Positions 1 to 10,675 of a stretch of DNA of 64,000 nucleotides are shown here, in pieces. A program made the position numbers and the translations under genes. Origin of the DNA: Volvariella volvacea V23 (taxonomy: Eukaryota; Basidiomycota; Agaricomycetes; Agaricales; Pluteaceae). The notes under the pieces are model-generated. The model had not been told where the DNA came from. It made no database searches and saw only the letters and a list, made by a program, of their open reading frames with translations. Every line of letters begins with the position of its first letter. The stretch's first letter is position 1. Location: the NCBI GenBank assembly GCA_000349905.1, contig KB722754.1, positions 564,824-628,823 of the forward strand. Reading direction: 5' to 3'.

Positions 1-1147
1 CAGCTCATATTGTATTGGCATTCCTAGACTGGAGAGTAAGTTTAAACGTGGCAAACTTTGGATTTTGTTGATCAAGTCCGCAGATATATACCGCCGGAGT
101 AATCTATTTCGGACTGAATTGTGCATTAGCATCCATTTCTGCTTTTCTGCCCACCATCATCAAAACTTTCGGATACAGTAGGTCTCAAAATATCCTGCAG
201 GGCTTCTTTGACATTGGATCATTATTCCCAATAGCTAACGCTCTGGCTCAACTCTTGACCGTCCCTCCATATGCCGTTGCCGCTGTCGTCTTGACTTCGT
301 TCTGCCTTGCATCCGACAGACTCCAGAGTCGTGGTATATTTATGGCGTGTGCCAGCGTCATCAGCGGCATTGGATACTTGTAAGTGTTAACCCGGAGTCT
401 CTGCCATACTGACTTGATATATCGTAATTAGGATTCTTCTCGGCGCACCTTCGGATAACCATGTAAAATATTTCGCGACATTTTGCATCACCAGCGGCAC
501 CTATACATCCATCGGAGTCATAATTGCATGGTGTAGGTTCCAACCAAAACCCCGGGCTTGGGCTTCCTTGCTCCAAGCTGACTACCATATTTTTGCTTTT
601 AGTCGCACACAACCTTGGATCAGAAACCAAAAAAGCTACCGGCATCCCAATGTTTATGGCCATGGGCCAATGCGGAAGCATTCTGGGATCTCACATCTTC
701 CCCAAGTCAGAAGGTCCGCGGTATGAGTGAGTAGTTTACTTCCCCCTCCATCCACATGTCAAATATTCGTGTCGCTTGAGCTAGGGCTAATGGGGCGCTC
801 GCAGAAATGGATTCGGAAGTATGTCATTGTGCGCCGCATTGTAATGAAAGTCAAAATGCTTAGCTAAATTACAGTTTCGTGCGCATTGGCATTCCTCGCT
901 GCTTTGTGTGCACTCGTCTTGACTGTAGGTGTGACTAATTGTGTGATTAGGGCTTATTTCTTACAGTTTTGTTCAGGCTTCTTATCGAATTGAGAATACC
1001 CGCCGCGATCGACTATATGGAAAGCCAGAGCCAAACGCGAGGGTTGATACAAGTGTGTTGGCGGACAAGGTTGGTTGGAGTGCTGAAGCCATATACAATT
1101 GCTCAACTATTTTTTTGAAGGCTCCGAATTTCCGTTACATCCCCTGA
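1..1147 (+). CDS. MFS transporter, 5'-partial (allantoate/nicotinate permease-like)
   Basis: This is the 3' part of a major facilitator superfamily permease; the 5' part lies outside the window. Read across at least five short introns, the exons encode transmembrane-rich sequence typical of the fungal Dal5/Tna1 (anion:cation symporter) family: an LPTIIKTFGYS stretch after 'NCALASISAF', then LLTVPPYAVA, a SDRLQSRG loop, and AHNLGSETKKATGIPMFMA followed by GQCGSILGSHIFP. It ends in APNFRYIP with TGA at 1145-1147, the usual family terminus (SYRxxxxRRDR...ADKAPNFRYIP). Clear introns are 379-431 and 534-600; the last intron uses a GTTGGT donor just before 1121. The protein should sit in the plasma membrane and import a small organic anion or vitamin-like substrate; the substrate cannot be read from the sequence. 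Family assignment is firm, substrate unknown. Confidence 0.85.
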
Positions 1148-3154
1148 TCACTCGAAAGCATTGAAAAGTGACAGTGAACTCATAAATACGTGCAGTCCAG
1201 GCCCAGGGACGATTCTATTCCTGATATCAGCTCGTACTGTAAACTAGTAGTCCCAATGTATAGATAGGCGGTTCCGTTGTATACTTGCCATATAAGTTTA
1301 TAGTCCACATGGCAATCCAATCGAAGTTACTTGACGCGTAGAGGCTGCAAATTATTCATGGAGAGAAGCTGATCAGCGGTGTGAACTACCGCGGAATCAA
1401 GTAGGGCTAGACCATGCAAGCAATCTGCACGCCGGAAGGCAAGAGTATAGAGAATTGGTGGAGATGCCTACTTTTGCGGAAGGCACGAACACGCACTTGC
1501 GTCAAAGTTGGTAATGCGGGAAGCATGGTCCGGACATCTATTTTGCGGGCTGCAACGATGAATACATACACGTGCTTGGCTTCTATTCCCAAGTAAGCTT
1601 TGGGCAATGCCGGAGTGCATGAGGTAGTCAGGAGGTCCTGGCACCGAGAAATAAATTTGGTCCGAGGTGTAAAGGGTGGATCTACTGCTCTGTGTTGGCG
1701 GGTGGTTGCTGTAGTCTCTAGGTTGTGGTAGCTGCTGGGGGATCGGCTTTCAGTGGAATAGGAAACTCCAGGTCACCAGGATATGTGCCCTGCGGCAAGG
1801 CGATGTCTAATCTTGGTCTTACCTCAACTTGCCTTCAGACAGGTCCTTATCCGATTCCTATTAGTTGCAAATTTGACTGGAATGAAGGTGTATCATGGTT
1901 ACAAGGTCAACAGAGTGCCCGTGTTTGCGCATGCAAAACCACAGCCCACAGGTAGAAAAGGTCGCAATCTCAATAGCATCTATGCAGTGGTATATGAAAC
2001 TACAGGATCAGTTCCAGCCCCCGGATCAGGTGCTGCTGTATTTCGGCTGCTATAAGACTTTCAAAGGTTCTTACATGAACAAGGAGCGCAAAAGTCAGAT
2101 AAAACCACGAAATTGAACGCCGCGGTGTTTACTGCAGGTTTATGCTTTGGCCATTCATGTAAAAGAAGTGACCACGAGCCTGGAATACTGTAGATGCGCA
2201 ACTTGAAAGTCATTTAAGGTTCAAAGCTTTCAGTGCAAGGAACCCTTTACCACGGTGATAAGATGGGCTCGATTTTAGATGGTCTAGTCACCTGGAGTCA
2301 GTATATAGGAATGGAACAGAAGACCTATAGACAAAGTAATGCAGGTACGAGGAACGTTCAGTTGCTTTAACGATAAGTCTGGATTGATTCCGGCCAGGGT
2401 GAGCACCTGAAGGTGTATGAGCGATTGAGTGTGGAGCCGAATGCTCGTGATTCTACGGACAACTAAGTCCTCACGAACGCTGCCAGTAGTCCTCAATTTA
2501 CAAGGAATCCTACTTGCACCATCATCAGTATTGTAACGGGAACCGACATTCGATTGTTGTTGGTTTAATGCCAAGCCACATCTGCTGAGTACGATTAGTG
2601 CAAAGCTTCCGAGAGCCGTAAGAGTTGAGTAATGCGTTCTCCGGCGTGTGCATCCACGAGGTAGACAAAATTATCGATACGAAAACGCACCTTATTTCAG
2701 ACTTCCCAGGCATCCTGACATGCATAATGGCATTGAATAAGTGGTACTAATTTACCACCGGCAGTTAGACGCCGAGGTCTAAAGAGAGGTAATTAATCTG
2801 ATGGCTGAAAAAGCCAATTAACGTCGGACTAGAAACGAGGCCAAGTAATAGGCCCCGTACAGATCAGCATCTTTAACTGCCATAAGTGCATCACAACGCA
2901 GAGATACGAGGCGTTTCGGCAGTGTGAAATGCAGTGCTTGAGGGGTTTCGGAGCCACTTTCTCAGTAGAACGCCGAGGACGTTCTTCAAGCACATTAAGC
3001 TTGCGAGCCGCTCGTTTACCGTGGCCGCTGGTGCGCCCAAGGTCATGCGTGATTCACGTGACGCTGAGCGCGTTAAATGGCATTATCGGCCCGAGAATGA
3101 CCCTTTTCATCTCCACGAAAGCCAACTTCAGAGCCTAAACACAAGCATCCACAC
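1148..3154. other. intergenic region, no recognised gene
   Basis: About 2 kb between the transporter stop and the Mad3 start. Open frames here are short (under 100 codons), overlap on both strands and match nothing I recognise. No tRNA cloverleaf or terminal repeat was seen. The last 200 bp should hold the Mad3 promoter and 5' UTR; a CACGTG-like sequence (ttcacgtgac) lies near 3053-3062. Confidence 0.5.
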
Positions 3155-4787
3155 ATGGGCGATGTATTCTCTGACGACAACTCGGCGCCAATCGTCGACT
3201 GTGACCTGCTAGAAGCCGCGAAGGAGAATGTTCAGCCACTAGCCACCGGTAGACGCGTCACGGCGCTTTCTAGCATCCTCGCAACACCCCATGCGCAGCG
3301 CGAATCTAAGCTTGCTGCGACACGCCAAAGGCTACGGATGAATGTAGAACTCGCGCTAGAAGACCAGGAAGACGATCCGCTCGAGGCTTACTGCCGCTTC
3401 GTGAACTGGACCGTGGAAAACTATCCCCAAGGACACAGCGCTGAATCTGGTTTATTGGAGCTACTAGAGGAGGCAACTAGGGTATTGAAGGACGATAGGA
3501 ATGGGAAATGGAGGCCAGAAATGCGCTATCTCAAACTATGGCTACTCTATGCCAGTTACGTTGAAAAACCGACAATCATCTACAGATTCCTCATCGCGAA
3601 TGAGATTGGCACAAGCCATGCACTTCTCTATGAGGAATTTGCGGCAGTGCTAGAGAGGGACGGAAGGTCTGCGGCATCTTGTTTATTCGCCATTTCAACC
3701 TTGTTCCTCAACTTACTGCGTTTCTCTCCCCTCGTTGTATTACAGGCGGAAGGAGGCAGATGAGGCATATACACTCGGAATTGCTAGAAAAGCACAACCA
3801 CTGGAGCACTTGCAGAGCAGGCATAGCGACTTCCAGAAACGAATAATGTGTGCCACCGCTTCACCAAACCCGGAGTCTACGCCTGTTCCTGTTCAGGCCA
3901 CCGCAACTAGGAGCAGCCGGACTGTGCTAGCACCAGCTGCTTCGTCGTCGTCTTCGTCCTCGTCACGGACAGGCTCCTCCGGTCACACGCGTATCCCTTC
4001 AGTTTCCTCTCAAAGAGGACTATCCGCCAAACCCGCGACCGGGCGTCCTACATCCAACTCTTCTCTTCAGGTATTCGTTGATCCCACTGGAGAAGTGTCG
4101 GAAGCAATGGATCCCTCAAAGAATACGTGGAATGACCTGGGGACACGTAAAACTAGGGTTAAGGAGAATGTACCGGAAGTCAAGAAGATGGCTGGGACCA
4201 CGTTAAGGCAGCCTGCGCGATCGAAGAAAGATGCGTCAGCTTCTAGCGCTACAACAGCAGGAGGGGCGCCTCGTTCTGCACCGGCATCTAAAATTGTTCC
4301 ATACAGAGATCCTGGTCCGGAGGCCATGCGTCTTCCAGCACATCAACAACCGGCGGCATCCTCAAGTACTGCCACAAGCGGTACTGGGACGCTTGGTAGA
4401 AAAGCCTCCGGCACAGCGACAAAATCGAAGCTTAAGATATTCGTGGACGATGATCTACCACCATCCACCCCAGCAGTCCCCGCCTCCGCCCCTCAACCAC
4501 CGGCTGAATCTGTACCTGTTCCTGCAACGCCAAGGTTTGTGCCATTCCGCGATGAGGTGCGTGGGTCCTTTAGTGAGACGTCTATATCCAAAAATGACCA
4601 AGTCATGATTTAAATGAACTTCTAGTCGGCTTTAACCACGTCATCTGCCTCCATACCCGATACTGTGATGAAGGATAAGAAAACCGGGTTAAAAGCGCCA
4701 GTGTCTGCATCGGAATCTGAGGCCCTTCGTAAAGATCCCCTAAAGAACTATGGCGACCTTGCTGGGCTAGGGATTTCCGATACCTGA
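3155..4787 (+). CDS. mad3: spindle assembly checkpoint protein Mad3/BubR1-like (no kinase domain)
   Basis: This is a component of the mitotic checkpoint complex that inhibits APC/C-Cdc20 until kinetochores attach. Three exons (3155-3666, 3746-4556, 4626-4787) give 494 residues. The N-terminus carries a KEN box (K23-E24-N25), then the Mad3/BUB1 homology region 1 TPR-like fold (about 55-200), recognisable from DDPLEAYCRFVNWT, RYLKLWLLYASYVEKP and RRKEADEAYTLGIARKAQP, the last spanning the first intron. A second KEN box is at K310-E311-N312. The rest is Ser/Thr/Ala/Pro-rich and low complexity (serine run near 3941-3965), with no kinase domain, so it is Mad3 rather than Bub1. The second intron (GTGCGT donor at 4557) restores frame to a conserved-looking tail with SEALRKDPLKNYGDLAGLG; without splicing it the frame stops at 4613. 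The start is the first ATG before the KEN box. Confidence 0.9.
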
Positions 4788-6044
4788 GCAGTTGCCTAAG
4801 CATAGGCAATGATACCTTTATTTCTGTCTTTTTTTGGGGGCTCCTTTGTTATGTTTATATTTCCTTCTATTCGTGCGAGTTATATTTTGTAAACTCTCAT
4901 AGCATACAGTTCTATTTCTCTATTACCACCTGTGGCACCGGCCCCAGCTCTTGCAACTCTTCTCCGGCAATCAATCTCAGGAAAATCAGATCCGGGCGGA
5001 AGAAAGCGCGCGTTAATATGCTGTTCTCGGTTTGAGGGAACGCTAGGACATGCCACCCGAACGCGTGCTAGTTTGTATTCTTACACCGGTTGCAAAACGG
5101 CCTGTCTCGTAAAGGGAAATGCAGAACTGCATTGAGCACAGGTTATTGCGAACGGAGTGCAATGCACCGGGTGCCAATCAAGGCTGCGTGATAGCCACCT
5201 TGTGCGAGGTACGCCCTGGATCTCCTAGTTACTGCTTCAACGGATGACTACCGCTCGAGGAAATCTGGTGAACGGGCACCTCTTTTTCCTTTTGCTATGC
5301 AATTAAGAAAATGCCTTTTTCAGTAACAAGACCGGTGTCAACGGTTATTGTTACGAGGGACATAGGCACTTGTGGTTGATCCTAGATTTGGTCCGAGGCC
5401 CACATGCATTGCGGGTGTCCTTTCAAAGACCTGTCACTGGTGCATTGCATACACGTGAAAGAAGGCGGCGTACCAATCTACCTGTTGCCACAGTGTCAGC
5501 TTGTTAAGATTGGTTCGTTTCTCGACAAGGTAAGCAGTGTGAGCATATCTGGAAGGGGGTCTAATGAATGGCAGTCCAATTAGCTTGGTGCTAGTCAACA
5601 CCATCGATGCCGCGGGGGTCCCAATCTTCCAAACCAACTTGGACGCACAACCCAACTTCTTCGAGGTCAGGGCCCAGAAGCTGTGAGGCAATTAAGGCAT
5701 TTCTTACTTTGCGGGTTTCTATGCGGTCCACCTTACCGGACGGTTTCGCCACGGGTTCAGGGGAGACGCAAAGAAGAAACGTTGCAGAGAATACGTGTCC
5801 TTCCAGTGCTCAAGACCGCGGCCGGTCAAGGTGCCTCGTCTCGGATTTCCTAATTCCTATCTACCCCCTTTTGTCCCCCTTCTCCTGGCAGTGAAATCAG
5901 AGGCCACCGGGGCATCGATAGAACGTATAAGTATCGCCCGTTGGTTCTGTCGACTGCATTCTGTGCCGCCGCCTTTAGCGAGTGTTTCCTCCAAGTCACT
6001 CAGCACACACACATACCCTCAGCGCACATATACCAGTCACAAAG
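4788..6044. other. intergenic region, no recognised gene
   Basis: About 1.25 kb. The first part is T-rich 3' flank of Mad3 (near 4817-4880). The rest shows only short overlapping frames. The 3' end should hold the promoter of the next gene: a TATA-like cgtataagtatc lies at about 5925-5936, roughly 115 bp before the ATG, followed by a CACACA-rich leader at 6002-6013. Confidence 0.45.
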
Positions 6045-6504
6045 ATGTACTGCCGCCTACTCGTTGTTGCCTCCGCTTTGGCATTGTCTGCTTCCATCAG
6101 CAGTGCAGCACCAGTCATGCACACACAAACACCATCAACTCATCACCACCACCACCAACACCTTTCGGTAGAGCACCATGCTGCTGTGGAGGCGGAATCA
6201 CTCGTGGCACCCGTCCCCGTGCCGCAAGCAAGTGCTGTTGCACTATCAGCGGAGGGCGAAGGGTAAGTTACCAGGCCGACGAAAGTGGATAACGGTGTGC
6301 TTACCTTTGATTTAATCAGTGCTCAAGCACGGGCTGGACACCCCTCCATCATTGACACACTGGCAAGTTATGTCCTGAGCTCAGAGTGAGTATCCTGGCC
6401 TGTTTCCCCATTCGCGCAGCAGGGCTGATCGTTTGTTCAGGGAGACGCAAGCGCCCAAGCCCTCAGTCCCTCGTCGCCGAAGCATCAGGCGACGCCACCC
6501 GTGA
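6045..6504 (+). CDS. small secreted His-rich protein with basic C-terminus
   Basis: Not recognised as a named family. Three exons (6045-6262, 6320-6385, 6441-6504; GTAAGT and GTGAGT donors) encode 115 residues. Residues 1 to about 22 form a classical signal peptide (MYCRLLVVASALALSASISS, cleavage near SSA-AP). The mature part begins with a His/Gln/Thr-rich stretch (HHHHHQHLSVEHH) and then an Ala/Val/Pro-rich segment. The C-terminus is strongly basic (PRRRSIRRRHP), with arginine clusters that could be protease sites or a nucleic-acid- or membrane-binding tail. It has only one cysteine, in the signal peptide, so it is not a disulfide-rich effector. Metal binding by the histidines is inference only. 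The gene model is supported by clean introns that keep frame. Confidence 0.65.
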
Positions 6505-6901
6505 ATATTAACGAGCTGGCACGATATACCCCGCCTCGTTGCTTCATTTGCTTGGCGACACACCTGATCGATACGCACCTGTCAGCTCGGCTGCAGGTGT
6601 CTGACAGTTGTGCAGAGCATGCGGAACTGATGATCCACTGGTGGATCTCTGAATGGATGACGATATGGGAGATTGTACGATATGGGATACGATTATTTAT
6701 GGATTTTTATTGGGTCGACTAGGATCATGGAGGATTGTAAACAAGAGATTACATAATAAAATAGGTGTTTTTTGTGCCTGCAGACAACGACGAGGCAGAG
6801 GTCGACCATCTCCGCCCTTAGACGGGTTTCCTGCTTGATTTGCTCCAGTTTCTTCTTCTTTCCAGTCCTTCTCTTTACCTTTATCATCTCAATAATCAGC
6901 C
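6505..6901. promoter_or_regulatory. upstream region of rrm4
   Basis: About 400 bp between the secreted-protein stop and the rrm4 ATG. The last 80 bp before the ATG are pyrimidine-rich (tttcttcttctttccagtccttctctt near 6850-6875), as is common around transcription starts and in leaders of well-expressed fungal genes. No clear TATA box was seen close to the start. Confidence 0.4.
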
Positions 6902-9810
6902 ATGAATCCAGAGTACAATCGCCAGCAGGAGAAGCACGACGCTCCCCAATTTTACCAGCCCCAGCCTCACCCATACCTTCACGAGCCCCTCCTGTATATA
7001 TCAAATTTGCCTTCGCACGTCACTGACGAAAACCTCGCGCCGGCCTTCGTGTCTTGCGGCCCTTTCAGGCCTAAGATTCCCCGCGATGGCGTATCGCCCA
7101 CACTTTCTGGCACTATTGAATTCAAGTTTATTGATAAGGGTAAGCACCTGGGCCTCATAACCTCCATCCACCGTTCCCAGCTCCTTCCTTCTCCTTGCCC
7201 ACATCATTTCATGTACTCAATTTATCCCTCAGCCGAAAAGGCCCTCGCCACTCTCCAAGCACGCCCCATCCCGGGCCTTGTTCCCCCTGTCCCACTCGTT
7301 CTCTCACCCTATCCCCCGACCAATCCTCCCACTCCCCTTCCTCCGCCGTCCGCCTTTCCGCGTCTCGTAAAGCACCTTCCTTTGGGCTACACCGATTCCC
7401 AGCTTTATGACCTCTTCCGCCCGTTTGGTGCCCTCGCGTCAGTACACGCTCAAACGCAATTTGGCCATGACACCGGCATGATCGAGTTTTGGAATGAGGA
7501 AGATGCGCGGACAGCAGAGGAGGCTATGCACTGTTCGGACGTGGATGGCTCGAATATCGCTGTACAAATCTACCAGCCCCGTCGAGTTAGCGGACATTCC
7601 GAGTTCAGTCCCACCGCACCTCCCTTCATCCCAGGTGCCGTGTACCCCTATTCTCAGGTATTTCTACCTTTGTCGTCATCAGATTCCTTCATTTAACTTT
7701 GTCCTCTTCAGTATACCTCACCCCACGGAAGCCCCTATGGCAAGCGCACGATTCCCTTGTCACCTTTCATCCACGGACCGGGGCAGCAGGTCCAGTTAGC
7801 GCCTGTAACTGGCCCAGGATCCAACAGCCATAGTGGGTTAATTGACCCATGCAACTTGTTCTGCAAGGTGGGCCCCATCCTGGAGCGCTCAGACATGCTG
7901 CTAACACGCCGCAGAACCTGGATCCTGAAATCGACTCCAACGGCCTGTTTACGCATTTCCGTCAGGTGAGGACTTTGCCGATCATAGTGATCTTGGTCGT
8001 TGTTACTGATTTGCCACACGTGGTGTACATTTGATCGGGTGGGTAGTTTGGCCAAATTGTGAGGTGAGTTTTTTATGGCAGAACTCGTGTGGACGTGGTT
8101 GGAATAACGTCGTTCTAGTGCACGCGTGATGCGGAACGAAAATGGAGAATCTCGAGGGTTTGGTTTCGTATCTTTCCAAACACCGGAACAAGGTATGTAC
8201 TGGATGATTGGTCGGTTGGCATGAGTTCTAGAATTCTGATTGGATGCTATAGCGGCTGCTGCAATGCACGCCATGAATGGAGTTCAATTGGGATCGAAGC
8301 AAATTGTTGTTCGACTGCATGAACCCAAGCAGTTGAGGCAGGAGAAGTTGGCCCAACGATTTGCAGGACACAATGGACACCCAAGAAGTGCCAGCGGCGC
8401 AACCTCTCCAACTGCGAGTGAAGCTGGCGAAAGCCATGTGGGGTGGTCAAGTCCCCGTCATAACGCGTACAACATCAGCTCGCCCAATCACTATACGAAG
8501 AATGATAGAGGCAGGCGTGGTTCTGGTAGCTATTACACAGTACGTCTTCTTCACTTAGTCCACGAAAAAATTCTCATCTTCATTAGGCCGCACTTGCTGG
8601 TACCTTGGACATCCCTATGAGATATGACGACTTGGCATCGCTATCACCTGTTGTCCGAAAAGAAGTTTTGACTGGGGAGTTCAGCAGAAGAATAAAAAAT
8701 ATGGATCTTGTCACTGCCGACGAACTTGACAGGGTGGTGCAGCGACTTGTGACACTTTCACTTAGTGATGTTGTGCAATGCATGGAGGACAACAAGAGGC
8801 TTACGGATCACGTCAATTCAATTAAGAAAAGCGTTAAGCCATCTAAACCGCCCACACCGCAAAAAACCCCGTCGCCTTCGGCTTCACAGGATTCAGTTAC
8901 GCTACTCGATGTCAACGCTGCTGCCAGCGCCCCAGAACACCCGTCTACTCCGATTTCCCTTGGCTCAACACCACCCCGAACATCCTCCCCATCAGGCTCT
9001 GTTCAACCATTGACGGAGAGGGACCGTATGCTCACTGCCATCAGTAAACTTGAATCGACTCGTCAAACCGAGCTCACTGACCTTCTTATGAGCTTACCCA
9101 AACGCGAGCGTGCCATGTGTCTCTTCAATATCGAAGTACTTCGTATCAAGCTCGTAGATGCGAAAGCCGTTCTCGACAGCGAAGAAGAGGAGCAGCGGCA
9201 GCAGCAACGACAACAGCAACAACAACAACCAATACCCAGCGCACCAGCGCCAGTTGCTGCCCCAGTCATAACCCAAAAGGAGAAGCTCACGCCACCTGCA
9301 CCGGAAAGCAAACCTGCGACTTCACCTGTCGAGGTGTCGGCATCTTCTGCCGCTTCCAGCACGCATACAGTTGCCTCTCTTGCTAAGTTACCCGCAACGG
9401 ACATAGTTAAGCTAGCAACGACGACAAGCATAACAGGCTTGCCATTACCAAAAGCTGATCCCCAAATCGTCCGCGCGACTGACGAGTTCATTGACGGAAT
9501 TCTCGATAAACCCTCACAAACCCAAAAGCAATTGTTAGGGGAAAAATTGTAAGTTGCTCTGTAGTTTGCCTATGGGACCATAACTGACATTACCCCTCAG
9601 GTTCAAAGTCGTCAAGTCGTTTGGCATCAAAGGAGCTGTAAGTTCACTGCACTCTATGCTAGATATCGGCATCTGACGAAATCCACATCGTAGCCCAAAA
9701 TTACTGTGGCATTGCTCGATCAAGAGGATCTCCGTTCCCTCGCTCATCTCATGAACAGTTACCCAGCTGTGCTCAAGGAAAAGGCGATGAACGTGCTCGC
9801 TCCCAAGTAA
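6902..9810 (+). CDS. rrm4: Rrm4-type endosomal mRNA-transport protein (3 RRM + MLLE domains)
   Basis: Ten exons (6902-7139, 7233-7657, 7712-7867, 7915-7965, 8047-8063, 8119-8192, 8253-8539, 8587-9548, 9601-9637, 9694-9810) encode 787 residues, close to the size known for Ustilago maydis Rrm4. RRM1 begins with LLYISNLPSHVTDENLAPAF; RRM2 contains PRLVKHLPLGYTDSQLYDLF; RRM3 is the most canonical, with RNP2 NLFCKNL and RNP1 RGFGFVSF. After a Ser-rich linker come MLLE (PABC-like) helical modules: YDDLASLSPVVRKEVLTGEF, then SKLESTRQTELTDLLMSL, and a C-terminal one ending LAHLMNSYPAVLKEKAMNVL. Known for the family: binds mRNA and hitchhikes on early endosomes along microtubules through MLLE contacts with PAM2-like motifs. 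A polyglutamine run (about 9191-9229) separates the second and third MLLE regions. Exon 5 is a 17-nt micro-exon needed to complete RRM3. Confidence 0.88.
9191..9229 (+). repeat. CAG/CAA glutamine repeat in rrm4
   Basis: Imperfect CAG/CAA/CGA trinucleotide run encoding a Gln-rich tract in the linker between MLLE modules of rrm4. It is in frame and likely length-variable. Confidence 0.8.
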
Positions 9811-10675
9811 TGAAATATTCCCAGCGGAGATTTATTCCTTTTAATCGTTGCTTCTGGTTTCAGCATATATCCTTGATATTATAATCTGTCCGTCTTCGTG
9901 TCCGTCGGTATATCTATCTCTGGATCCCACCACTCCCCATATCCACGTTAATTTCTTTTTCTCTTATCTCCACCAACTTCTCTCGCCGGTTTCTGGGTTC
10001 CTCAATGGAAACGCTCATCTCCGTCCCAGAATATCCATAGTTCTCATCTGCTACGATTTTTACCTTTATTATACACAGGTTATTTGCTCCCGTGTACCTG
10101 GTATTCCTTTCTTTTGTTTGTGACCAAGTTATTCCTTGTCCTTCTCCGATCCCCCTCTTCCTCGTTGCTGGTGCTGGTGCTGGTGTTGGTGTTGGCAATC
10201 ACGGTCTGCCCATCTTCTTCAGGTTTTTGAATGGCACCAAAGTGTTCACGTCGGACCATCTTTCTGTCTTTACTACATCACTTCATTTATGTGTTTGGTG
10301 TTCAATTGCTGTTACGACTGTTTTTACGAGCGATCCCCATCACACATTTCTGCATAAGTTGGGTTTAATGATTTTTCATGTCCATGTTGATGAAACACGT
10401 TTTCCCATTTATTCCATTTCCTTCCTTTCATTCACGCCATTCTGATTAGCGGCGCACTTATCGTGTAGTAGTAGACTCTATCTAATGTCGTTCCTCGACC
10501 CGCATACGAAGGGTTGTAGGGTATCATCACGAAAACGGAAATAGCCCCTGTCTCCCGCCATAAGCAACTACTGCGCGCCATCAGATGCCAGGTGCTTGCA
10601 CGACAATTAACGACTCAGACACCATCTGTATCACTGGCACACTTGAGCTTCCATCACAACTAAAGACGAAATACG
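9811..10675. other. intergenic region rrm4-aip1 with GGTGCT microsatellite
   Basis: T-rich flank following rrm4, about 865 bp. A hexamer-like repeat of GCTGGT/GTTGGT units lies at about 10164-10195. Short frames on both strands are low complexity and unsupported. The final 50 bp hold the aip1 leader. Confidence 0.5.

Noticed and set aside
3253..3258. ACGCGT as a regulatory site for mad3
   Set aside because: It lies within the coding sequence of mad3 exon 1.
9063..9491. Minus-strand frame with a Cys run
   Set aside because: It is the reverse of the CAG/CAA glutamine repeat in rrm4.
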